Below, in pieces: positions 7,237-14,390 of a DNA stretch of 37,478 nucleotides; within the stretch, counting starts at the first letter, position 1, and each line of letters begins with the position of its first letter. Origin of the DNA: CAZPHI01 sp964586425 (GTDB taxonomy: Bacteria; Bacillota; Clostridia; Lachnospirales; Lachnospiraceae). The notes under the pieces were generated by a model. That model searched no databases, was not told the DNA's origin, and saw only the letters and a program-made list of their open reading frames with translations. Where the stretch lies: assembly GCA_964586425.1 (NCBI GenBank), contig CAZPHI010000019.1, positions 1 through 37,478 of the forward strand, given 5' to 3'. The position numbers and the translations under genes were made by a program.

Positions 7237-8192
7237 TGAAAGTTGGTAAGAAAATGGTTTATAATAACATTCTTGAGGCGATGGGACATACGCCAATGAT
7301 AAAATTAAGGCATATGCCAGATGAGGATTGTGCTGATATTTTTGTGAAATTTGAGGGCTTGAATGTCGGAGGTTCCATTAAGACAAGAACTGCCTATAAT
7401 ATGATTCTTGCAGCAGAAGAAGAAGGGAAGATAGGCGAAAATACAATAATTGTCGAACCAACAAGCGGCAATCAGGGAATTGGACTAGCATTAATAGGTG
7501 CAGTTAAAGGCTATAAAACAATAATTATAATGCCAGACTCAGTTAGTGAAGAAAGAAGAAAGCTTGTAAGACATTATGGTGCACAAGTTATTCTGATTCA
7601 TGATGATGGCGATATTGGTAAATGTATTGACACTTGCCTGCAGACAGCACTTGATATGGCTGATAAAAATCCAGATATATTTGTTCCACAGCAATTTGCT
7701 AATCCTAATAATCCGGCAGTGCATAGAAGTCATACTGGTATGGAGATATTAGAGCAGGTTGATAGAAAAATAGATGGTTTTTGCTCTGGAATTGGAACAG
7801 GGGGAACCATAACAGGAATAGGTGAGGTTCTTCGAGCTGCGAATCCACAGATGCTAATATGGGCAGTAGAACCTGAGAATGCTGCGATTTTAGCAGGTGG
7901 TAATGTTGGAACACATCTTCAGATGGGAATAGGAGATGGCTTGATTCCGCCAATCTTAAATCAAAATATATATGATGATATATACATTGTAACAGATGAA
8001 GAAGCTATAGATACTGCAAAGGATCTTGCTAGAAAAGAAGGCATTATGTGTGGAATTTCAAGTGGAACTAATGTAGCAGCAGCGTTAAAACTGGCAAAGA
8101 AACTTGGAAGGGGAAAGACTGTGGTTACAGTGCTTCCAGATACAGCAGAAAGATATTTTTCGACACCATTATTTGATAATGAAGATTTATAA
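7236..8192 (+). CDS. CysK-family PLP-dependent beta-replacing enzyme
   Basis: A 318-residue fold-type II PLP enzyme of the cysteine synthase / cystathionine beta-synthase family. The Schiff-base lysine lies in NVGGSIKTR (usually NPGGSxKDR), the substrate loop is PTSGNQG (usually PTSGNTG), the phosphate-binding loop is GTGGTITG, and SSGTN near the C-terminus replaces SSGAN. These changes fall exactly in residues that set substrate preference, so the substrate may not be O-acetylserine. Firmicutes paralogues with KTR and NQG are known, so this is a subfamily rather than decay. The start overlaps the preceding stop by one base (TAATG); an in-frame ATG at 7254 is possible, and neither has a strong ribosome binding site. 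Confidence 0.85.
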   Translation: MKVGKKMVYNNILEAMGHTPMIKLRHMPDEDCADIFVKFEGLNVGGSIKTRTAYNMILAAEEEGKIGENTIIVEPTSGNQGIGLALIGAVKGYKTIIIMPDSVSEERRKLVRHYGAQVILIHDDGDIGKCIDTCLQTALDMADKNPDIFVPQQFANPNNPAVHRSHTGMEILEQVDRKIDGFCSGIGTGGTITGIGEVLRAANPQMLIWAVEPENAAILAGGNVGTHLQMGIGDGLIPPILNQNIYDDIYIVTDEEAIDTAKDLARKEGIMCGISSGTNVAAALKLAKKLGRGKTVVTVLPDTAERYFSTPLFDNEDL

Positions 8193-8254
8193 ATAAGATT
8201 TATGTCGAAATATGATACAACATTTATATGTTAATGTAAAAATAAATTTTTCTA

Positions 8255-8283
8255 TTGACAAAGAATTGAAAGAGAGTTACTAT
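8255..8283 (+). promoter_or_regulatory. Upstream promoter of the XRE gene or an untranslated RNA
   Basis: TTGACA (8255-8260), 17 nt, TACTAT (8278-8283). It lies about 290 nt before the next gene; the sequence between has no supported open frame. It could start a long leader or a small RNA. The 8193-8569 gap otherwise holds only the second promoter and the 11-bp-period repeats. Confidence 0.5.
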
Positions 8284-8440
8284 ATATAACATAATAACAA
8301 AGAATTTATTATTATAAAACATATTTTATATGAATGACCTTTATACAATCTAGTTCATTAGTACCAAGAAAAATTGCTCTATATGTGTAGAATACAGTAT
8401 TATTGCACGGACAACTTATATGTTTATTTTAATTTTATAA

Positions 8441-8471
8441 AATTCACAATATAATTACAAATAATTCACAA
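8441..8471. repeat. Three AATTCACAA-like repeats at 11-bp spacing
   Basis: AATTCACAA (8441-8449), AATTACAA (8453-8460) and AATTCACAA (8463-8471) place their ACAA parts at 8446, 8457 and 8468, exactly 11 bp apart. They end 8 bp before the -35 element of the promoter at 8480, so they face the same side of the helix as polymerase and could bind a regulator or the alpha subunit. Confidence 0.5.
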
Positions 8472-8479
8472 AATAAGCA

Positions 8480-8508
8480 TTGACAATTTTTCGCTAAAAG
8501 GATACGAT
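8480..8508 (+). promoter_or_regulatory. Proximal promoter of the XRE regulator gene
   Basis: TTGACA (8480-8485), a 17-nt spacer and TACGAT (8503-8508) lie about 60 nt before the start codon. A perfect -35 and the right spacing make this the likely main promoter. Confidence 0.6.
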
Positions 8509-8569
8509 ATAAAGCATCATACGAAATATGGATTAAATAATTCTTATTTGAAAGGAAGAGGTAATAATT

Positions 8570-8944
8570 ATGGCAAAGAAATCATCAAAGAAATCAACAA
8601 AAGGACCTTCAAAAGAAGAGATTTTAAAACAGGCTATTTTATCACAGTATAAGAGTGTTAGACAGTTCGCAATCGAGATGGAGATGCCTTACAGCTCACT
8701 TATGTCAGCTTTAGACAAGGGCGTATCTGGTATGGCTTATGAGACAGTTATTAGTATCTGTCAGAAGTTAGGAATCAGCCCAATCGATTTCTCAAAGAAT
8801 AATGTTGAAGGTTTAACAGGATTAGATGCTTTATCTGATCACACAAAGAGACTTATTAACTATTATTCAAGACTTAATGTAGAAGGACAGCAGAGACTTA
8901 TGGAATTAGCTGAAGATTTTACAGAATTAAAACGTTACAAATAA
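8570..8944 (+). CDS. XRE-family helix-turn-helix protein
   Basis: A 124-residue protein with a basic Lys/Ser-rich N-terminus (about 1-15) and an XRE/Cro-type helix-turn-helix at about 30-75: QYKSVRQFAIEMEMPYSSLM followed by YETVISICQKLGISPIDF. Residues about 88-124 form a C-terminal helix resembling the LINYYSRLN-EGQQRL segment of clostridial phage-type repressors. Its codon choice (ATG GCA AAG AAA TCA) and strong AAAGGAAGAGG leader suggest good expression. It stands alone between two tandem promoters and a hairpin. It may regulate itself through the 11-bp-period repeats upstream; its targets are unknown. Confidence 0.85.
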   Translation: MAKKSSKKSTKGPSKEEILKQAILSQYKSVRQFAIEMEMPYSSLMSALDKGVSGMAYETVISICQKLGISPIDFSKNNVEGLTGLDALSDHTKRLINYYSRLNVEGQQRLMELAEDFTELKRYK

Positions 8945-8958
8945 GCTTTTATTAATAG

Positions 8959-8994
8959 TATATTCCATGCCAGTTAATACTGGCGTGGAATATA
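8959..8994. terminator. Long hairpin between convergent genes
   Basis: A 16-bp stem with one G-U pair (TATATTCCATGCCAGT with ACTGGCGTGGAATATA) and a TAAT loop lies 15 nt after the XRE stop. No T-run follows on either strand, so it may be a factor-assisted bidirectional terminator or an mRNA 3'-end stabiliser. Two copies of TCTAGTTACA (8998-9007, 9009-9018) follow. Confidence 0.5.
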
Positions 8995-9038
8995 TAATCT
9001 AGTTACATTCTAGTTACACTCATTTTCCAGATATTGTT

Positions 9039-9314
9039 TTATTCAATTAGACTTGGAGTCAGATTTTCATTAGATACAAATTTCAGTTCCAATTCCTTAT
9101 TTTGAAATTGTGTTTGTTTGGCTTGATTTATAAGATATTTATATCTTTTTTGCTCTGAATTCAATTGGAATATATAACAATCAATCAAATCTGGATCAGT
9201 GGCATTCTCAAAATTTGAATATGCCGTTTCAATTGCATTAATTGTGGATGCAATTTCTTTTAAAAGATACTTTTCTTCGTAAGAAAGAGTGTCATTATCA
9301 ATATTTTTTTTCAC
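9039..9314 (-). CDS. DUF2508 (YaaL-like) protein
   Basis: A 91-residue, highly charged, helical protein matching DUF2508: after LLKEIASTINAIETAYSNFEN comes the diagnostic DPDLIDCYIFQLNSEQKRYKYLI. The family is found across Firmicutes, often near recR, and its function is unknown; it has no membrane segment or catalytic motif. The start is GTG with AAGGAAGGA seven nt upstream, a near-perfect ribosome binding site. It is divergent from the pilus operon, sharing the 9315-9425 intergenic region with it, and convergent with the XRE gene. Confidence 0.85.
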   Translation of the reverse strand: MKKNIDNDTLSYEEKYLLKEIASTINAIETAYSNFENATDPDLIDCYIFQLNSEQKRYKYLINQAKQTQFQNKELELKFVSNENLTPSLIE

Positions 9315-9441
9315 TGTTAATTCCTTCCTTTTGATAATTTATTAATATAGTTAAGATGATTTATGTCTTGATGTAAGTATTGCCATAATAAATATAAAGT
9401 AATCAGTTATAAGTAGTTTTATAGTGGAGGTGATGTAATCT

Positions 9442-9900
9442 ATATGTAATGTAAGTTCAATACTAGAATTATTATTAATTATTTCTTTCTTATTATGTAT
9501 ATGTATAACGGATGTCGCTGGTGACAGAATTCCTAATACACTTAATTTGTGGATGTTAGTAACAGGTTATGTGTATAAGCTTTGTATTACGGACATTAAC
9601 CTGTGGATAACAAAGTGTGGAGAGTTGAGCATGCGTATAGGAATCGTATTCATGATTGGATACATGTTATACAAAGCAGGTGCAATGGGGGCTGGTGATA
9701 TTAAAACAATATTAGCACTGAGTACATTCATGGGAGTCTGGCAGCTAACTGTGTATGTGGTGGTCTCTATGATTGCGGGTATAGTGATTGCAATAATACT
9801 AAGAGATTTTAGAAAAATTAGAGGCAAGCATAGATTTCATATGGGATATGGATTTCTTGCTGGTTATATAATAATTATATGCTGTAATCAGATAATATAG
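9442..9900 (+). CDS. Type IV prepilin peptidase (TadV/CpaA-like), non-standard start
   Basis: An A24-family aspartic prepilin peptidase of about 152 residues with several membrane helices. The two catalytic aspartates are in CITDVAGDRIPN (about Asp24) and MGAGDIK (about Asp86); it would cleave the Flp or TadE-like prepilins. The frame is open from just after TAA 9436-9438, but there is no ATG, GTG or TTG before TTG 9547, which would remove the first catalytic Asp. A strong GGAGGTGAT lies at 9426-9434. I start it at ATA 9442 (reading Met-Cys-Asn-Val if initiated), 11 nt after GGAGG. Alternatives are a mutated start (pseudogene) or a one-base indel after ATG 9444. It is the first gene of the pilus operon. 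Confidence 0.65.
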   Translation: MCNVSSILELLLIISFLLCICITDVAGDRIPNTLNLWMLVTGYVYKLCITDINLWITKCGELSMRIGIVFMIGYMLYKAGAMGAGDIKTILALSTFMGVWQLTVYVVVSMIAGIVIAIILRDFRKIRGKHRFHMGYGFLAGYIIIICCNQII

Positions 9901-9955
9901 AAAATACATATTATACATAAGTAGAAAGAACAAATACGAATGGAGGTGTGGATTA

Positions 9956-10969
9956 TTGATTAGCAGTATATGCTGTGGAATATATGTAGAGAATGAAGGA
10001 TATGCATTTAAACTTGAAAGATTATTGGCACAGAAGTTAAAGAATATGTGCAATATCAACGTATATACGCAAAAAGAAGCATTGAATGAATTTATACAGA
10101 AAAATAGTATGGATATATTAATTGTTAGTGAATATGTAAGTATTGATGATATGGATACAGTTAATATAAGTAAAATTGTCATTCTATGCGAGGATGAAGA
10201 GAAGGCAATTGCTTTGAATACGGATAGTGTAGGAAAAATCAGATATATATATAGATATCAATCAAGTGATAGATTAATTGAGTATATTGAGCGAGAGACA
10301 AAGCAGGTAATTGGACAATCTGAGAACTTTAGTGAACAAAGTGAAGATAAATCATGTCAGGTATATGGAATATATAGTTGTGCATCTGGTGCAATCAATA
10401 CTAAGTATGGAATTCAATTAGCAGAGAAGCTGAACAAAGTAATCTATATTAGTTTTGAGAGCATGCCTGTATTAGAGCATATTCTAAAGGATTATAATGC
10501 AGAGATATCAAAAGAAAAGAAAAGTTCAATATTGCCAGAATTTATTGAAAAGAAAGACAGAAGTGATAAAGGGTTGGATGCAAATCGAACAATATCAGAT
10601 ATTCTGTACTACACTAAGATAAAATCAGAAGAAACAGCAGATATTATAAAGCAGGCATGTATTAATGTTAATGGAGTGGATTATATAAGAACAGTAATCT
10701 ATCCAGACGATGCACAATATTATGAATTAACTGATGTAGAGTGTCTTGTTAATATTATTAAAGAACAGTTCTCATATCAATATATAATTATTGATATTGG
10801 TGCAATGATTAGATGTCCATGGAGACTATTTGGCGTGTGTGATAAGGTTCATTGGATAATATGTGATGATGATTATTCAAGGATATATAAATCATTAATG
10901 AATGAATATCTATATGAGTATCAAACGGATATAGTTAGGGACGATAAGATAGTGGATATATATCTATAA
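9956..10969 (+). CDS. TadZ/CpaE-like pilus localisation protein
   Basis: A 337-residue protein placed directly before tadA, as tadZ/cpaE usually is. Residues about 1-110 have a response-regulator-like alpha/beta pattern (MDILIVSEYVSIDD, KIVILCEDEEKAIAL), and the rest resembles a MinD/ParA-type ATPase. The nucleotide loop is degenerate: the expected GGxGKTT is replaced by YSCASGAINTKYG, with no P-loop lysine in the usual place. The later strand QYIIIDIGA corresponds to Walker B. It therefore probably folds like TadZ but may bind nucleotide poorly. The start is TTG with GGAGGTG seven nt upstream. Confidence 0.75.
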   Translation: MISSICCGIYVENEGYAFKLERLLAQKLKNMCNINVYTQKEALNEFIQKNSMDILIVSEYVSIDDMDTVNISKIVILCEDEEKAIALNTDSVGKIRYIYRYQSSDRLIEYIERETKQVIGQSENFSEQSEDKSCQVYGIYSCASGAINTKYGIQLAEKLNKVIYISFESMPVLEHILKDYNAEISKEKKSSILPEFIEKKDRSDKGLDANRTISDILYYTKIKSEETADIIKQACINVNGVDYIRTVIYPDDAQYYELTDVECLVNIIKEQFSYQYIIIDIGAMIRCPWRLFGVCDKVHWIICDDDYSRIYKSLMNEYLYEYQTDIVRDDKIVDIYL

Positions 10970-10976
10970 TGAGAGG

Positions 10977-12215
10977 ATGAAGACAATTATTACTAAAGCT
11001 GTTAATATAATAAACAATCGTGTAAAAGAAGAACTTGATATAACAAGAGAGGTTGAGATAGATGAGTTATATCATATCATAGATAAAGAGATAACAGAAT
11101 TTGTTAATATGAATAAAGAATATGCAACCAAGGATTATAGAATACCGATTTCAGTTGCAACTCGTCTACAGATTCGTCGAGAAGTATATAATTCTATAAG
11201 GGGATATGGTGTTCTGTCCGAATTAATGGAAGATGACACTATATCTGAAATAATGATTAATGGATATCAGAATATATTCTATGAAAAAGATGGTCTTATA
11301 CATCGGTGGAATAGGCATATTGAGAGTAAAGAGAAACTAGAGGATATAGCGCAGAGAATTGCTGCTCTTTCTAACCGGCTTGTTAATGAATCTACACCAA
11401 TAGTAGATACAAGATTAGCTGATGGTTCAAGGGTTAATATTGTATTGTCACCAATAGCAATTGATGGCCCAGTAATAACAATAAGAAAATTTTTCCATAA
11501 TCCATTAACAATGGATAATCTAATTGAATACAATTCAATCACAAGTCAGGCAGCTGACTATCTGAAAGAACTAGTAGAGGCACGATACAATATATTCGTA
11601 AGTGGAGGTACTGGTTCCGGAAAAACAACATTTTTGAATGTTTTATCAAATTATATTCCAACAGAACAAAGAGTAATTACAATTGAAGATTCAGCAGAAC
11701 TTCAATTAACCAATATTGATAATCTTGTACGGCTTGAGGCGCGTAATGCCAATATCGAAGGTAAGAATGCCATCAAAATAAAAGAACTTATTAAATCAAG
11801 TCTACGAATGCGTCCTGACAGAATTGTTGTTGGAGAGGTAAGAGGTGAAGAAGCACTAGATATGCTTGCAGCAATGAATACTGGACATGATGGTTCGCTT
11901 TCTACAGGGCACGGGAATTCTCCACAGGATATGGTTAATAGGCTTGAAACAATGGTTTTAACTGGTATTGATATGCCATTGCCGGCAGTAAGAGGGCAGA
12001 TAATATCGGCAATTGATATAATTGTGCATTTGGCAAGAACCGGCGATCATTCACGTAAAATTATGGAGATATGCGAGATAGATAAGAGCTCACAAGATAG
12101 GCTAAAGACAAATACGTTATTTAGATATGATTATCAGAGTAATAGACTTGAAAAAACAGGTGAATTAATTAATACAGACAAATTAATTATGTATGGAAAG
12201 AGAAAAGAGTCATGA
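10977..12215 (+). CDS. tadA: TadA/CpaF secretion ATPase
   Basis: A 412-residue type II/IV secretion ATPase of the CpaF/TadA branch, the hexameric motor that drives pilin assembly from the cytoplasmic side. Key motifs are intact: Walker A GGTGSGKTT (about 210-218), Asp box ITIEDSAEL (about 234-242), Walker B region RIVVGEVRGEE (about 282-292) and His box TGHDGSLSTGH (about 302-312). The N-terminal domain (about 60-170) has the family pattern GYGVLSELMEDDTISEIMING. It starts 7 nt after the TadZ-like gene and its last four bases overlap tadB (ATGA), showing tight coupling. Length is normal. Confidence 0.95.
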   Translation: MKTIITKAVNIINNRVKEELDITREVEIDELYHIIDKEITEFVNMNKEYATKDYRIPISVATRLQIRREVYNSIRGYGVLSELMEDDTISEIMINGYQNIFYEKDGLIHRWNRHIESKEKLEDIAQRIAALSNRLVNESTPIVDTRLADGSRVNIVLSPIAIDGPVITIRKFFHNPLTMDNLIEYNSITSQAADYLKELVEARYNIFVSGGTGSGKTTFLNVLSNYIPTEQRVITIEDSAELQLTNIDNLVRLEARNANIEGKNAIKIKELIKSSLRMRPDRIVVGEVRGEEALDMLAAMNTGHDGSLSTGHGNSPQDMVNRLETMVLTGIDMPLPAVRGQIISAIDIIVHLARTGDHSRKIMEICEIDKSSQDRLKTNTLFRYDYQSNRLEKTGELINTDKLIMYGKRKES

Positions 12216-12931
12216 ATAGAGAAAGGCTAATGGCGGGGATTATAGTTATAATAAGCTTTATTATTTTAGCGTATCTGTTCTTTGATTCAGTGCTGCCAGT
12301 ATTATTAATGTTACCTTTGCTGCATCCAATTGTAAAGATTGTGATAGAGGAAAGAAGAAGAAAAAGAAAGATGAATATTGAACGCTGGTTCAAGGATGGA
12401 ATTCAAGCGGTTGTATTCTCTTTGAATGTTGGATACTCAGTTGAAAACAGTTTTAGGGAAGCATGTAAAGAACTGAAGTCTTTATATGGTGAAGATAATT
12501 ACATATATTGTCTCTTTGAAAAAATTAGTCGAAGGTTGAGTATTAATGACAATATTGAAGATATTATGGAAGATGTGGCAAAGGAATGTGATATAGAAGA
12601 TATATATTATTTTGCAGAGGTGTTTAGATATGCAAAAAGGAGCGGTGGTGACCTTATTGAAATAATTAGGAGCTCGATAGATACAATATCTGAAAAAATG
12701 GATATCGAGAGAGAAATAGATACTATTATTGCAGCTAAAAAGATGGAATTTATAATTATGTGCTTTGTCCCACTGGGAATTATCATGTATCTAAGAATTA
12801 CAGCAGGGGATTTGATAAGAGTACTTTATACCACTAAGACGGGTATAGGCATAATGACAGTATGCTTTATTACGTACATTGCTGCGATTATGCTTGGAAG
12901 AAGGATTATTATAAATAATACTATCGAATAA
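12212..12931 (+). CDS. tadB: TadB-like inner-membrane platform protein
   Basis: A 239-residue membrane protein with an N-terminal hairpin of hydrophobic helices (about 8-45), a cytoplasmic type II secretion F-like helical domain (ERWFKDGIQAVVFSLNVGYSVENSF and YFAEVFRYAKRSGGDLIEII), and two C-terminal membrane helices (about 183-232). It is the TadB partner of the TadC-like protein that follows; together they form the platform driven by TadA. Bases overlap the end of tadA by four (ATGA). Slightly short compared with proteobacterial TadB but usual for Clostridia. Confidence 0.88.
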   Translation: MNRERLMAGIIVIISFIILAYLFFDSVLPVLLMLPLLHPIVKIVIEERRRKRKMNIERWFKDGIQAVVFSLNVGYSVENSFREACKELKSLYGEDNYIYCLFEKISRRLSINDNIEDIMEDVAKECDIEDIYYFAEVFRYAKRSGGDLIEIIRSSIDTISEKMDIEREIDTIIAAKKMEFIIMCFVPLGIIMYLRITAGDLIRVLYTTKTGIGIMTVCFITYIAAIMLGRRIIINNTIE

Positions 12932-12980
12932 TGTTATCGAATAATGTTATATAGCAATGTTATGGAGGGGTAGGACACTA

Positions 12981-14183
12981 ATGAATAAAAAGAAGAAAAT
13001 TATAATTACCTGTATAATTTTTATTACATCTATAATCTTAGGATTATTAGATATGAATAATCAATCTTCTAAAGAAGATAATGTAATTGAGCGTCCTCAA
13101 CCGGGAGGTAATAGCAGCCTATATAATCTGGAGATAAGAGCTGGAGAAAGCAATGACATATATGAAATTGATCTCAATATTGAGCCAAGAATATATTCTG
13201 CCGAGGAAGTAATGGATAATTTTGATAAGGGATATGAACTTGTAAAAGATCTGATACTCGGCAATAATTCTGGACTTGATAATATTACAACAAAACTTAA
13301 GTTGATTGATCGAATTGAGGAACTAGATATCGATGTATGGTGGTCATTAGATAATAGTGGAATTGTTAATTATGATGGTTCGCTGAATAATTATGGTGAT
13401 TTTTCAATGCAGGATATATGTATAACAGCCAATTTTAGCTACCTTGAGTATAGTGCGGACTATCCAATTGATATGACAGTAAGATGTGCTGATATAACAA
13501 ATAGAGAACAGTATAATGAGAATCTAAAAAAGTATCTATCAGAGCTTGCTAATTCTGATTTACAGAATGAAGAAGTAATTCTGCCGGATTACTTTGATAA
13601 TAAAGAACTTACATATGAGGTAAAAGAAGATAGCAGCAATGGTCTGATTTATATTATTGGAGGAATTGTATGTTGTATAGCATTATGGTTAGGCGATAAA
13701 GCAGACAAGAAAAATATAGATAAGAAGCGGCTGGAAACATTAAAAAGAGATTATGCAGAAATAGTGTCCAAGCTCACAATACTAACGGGTGCAGGTATGC
13801 CCATCATAAGAGCATGGGAGAAAATAATTCTTGATTACAAAGACAAAATTCAAAAACCTGTTATTCACGAGATGACATTAGCATATTATGCAGTCAAGTC
13901 GGGTATGACAGAAAAGACAGCGTATTACGAATTTGGTACTAGATGTGGACTGCCTCAGTATAAAAAGCTGGCGGCGTTATTGGAGCAGAATCTGATAAAG
14001 GGCTCAAAGGATATTAATTATTTGCTTAGAGTGGAGATGATAGAAGCATTTGAACAAAAGAAAAATAATATTATTCAAGGTGGAGAGAAGGCAGGAACAA
14101 AGCTGTTACTTCCGATGATTTTAATGTTGATTATAGTAATGGTCATAATTATGGCACCAGCCATGTTATCGTTCAATATATGA
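12981..14183 (+). CDS. TadC-like platform protein with large extracytoplasmic N-terminal domain
   Basis: A 400-residue protein. A membrane helix (about 4-24) is followed by an acidic, Asn/Asp-rich domain of about 190 residues that should lie outside the cell, then a helix (about 222-240). Next comes a type II secretion F-like domain (SKLTILTGAGMPIIRAWEKI, YYEFGTRCGLPQYKKLAALLEQ, KGSKDIN) and a final hydrophobic helix (about 376-397). The C-terminal part is clearly TadC-like; the ectodomain is not in ordinary TadC. The open frame begins at 12957, but AGG six nt before 12981 and the Lys-rich start MNKKKK favour 12981. It is preceded by a short duplicated phrase, ATCGAATAATGTTAT. Confidence 0.82.
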   Translation: MNKKKKIIITCIIFITSIILGLLDMNNQSSKEDNVIERPQPGGNSSLYNLEIRAGESNDIYEIDLNIEPRIYSAEEVMDNFDKGYELVKDLILGNNSGLDNITTKLKLIDRIEELDIDVWWSLDNSGIVNYDGSLNNYGDFSMQDICITANFSYLEYSADYPIDMTVRCADITNREQYNENLKKYLSELANSDLQNEEVILPDYFDNKELTYEVKEDSSNGLIYIIGGIVCCIALWLGDKADKKNIDKKRLETLKRDYAEIVSKLTILTGAGMPIIRAWEKIILDYKDKIQKPVIHEMTLAYYAVKSGMTEKTAYYEFGTRCGLPQYKKLAALLEQNLIKGSKDINYLLRVEMIEAFEQKKNNIIQGGEKAGTKLLLPMILMLIIVMVIIMAPAMLSFNI

Positions 14184-14198
14184 AGGGAGGTGAGGACT

Positions 14199-14366
14199 AT
14201 GCAGGATATAAAGGACTTTTTGTATGAAGAGGATGGAATGGGAGTAGTAGAGATAATTCTGATAATTGTGGTTTTAGTAGGATTAGTTTTAATATTCAAA
14301 AATCAAATTACGAGTCTTGTTAATTCTATATTAACAAAGATGACAAGCAAAGCAAATAGCATATAA
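14199..14366 (+). CDS. Flp-type prepilin (short, 55 residues)
   Basis: A 55-codon gene with an excellent ribosome binding site (GGGAGGTGAGG, 8 nt spacing from GGAGG) between the TadC-like and DUF5702 genes. The product has an acidic leader, MQDIKDFLYEEDG, then MGVVEIILIIVVLVGLVLIF, then a short hydrophilic tail ending in MTSKANSI. Cleavage after Gly13 would leave Met-Gly-Val-Val-Glu at the N-terminus, with the class III/Flp hallmark Glu at +5 followed by a hydrophobic helix. It is probably the main fibre subunit. It is short enough to be missed by length cut-offs. Confidence 0.85.
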   Translation: MQDIKDFLYEEDGMGVVEIILIIVVLVGLVLIFKNQITSLVNSILTKMTSKANSI

Positions 14367-14390
14367 CATTATTGCAAATGGAGAAGATAT

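Noticed and set aside
8998..9018. Tandem TCTAGTTACA repeats as a CRISPR or iteron start
   Set aside because: Only two short units with a 1-nt gap; too little for an array.
9547..9900. Prepilin peptidase starting at TTG 9547
   Set aside because: It would remove the first catalytic Asp and the first membrane helix, and there is no ribosome binding site; the frame is open and protein-like upstream.
9799..10182. 127-codon minus-strand frame across the start of the TadZ-like gene
   Set aside because: AT-rich, low-complexity shadow of coding sequence with no ribosome binding site.
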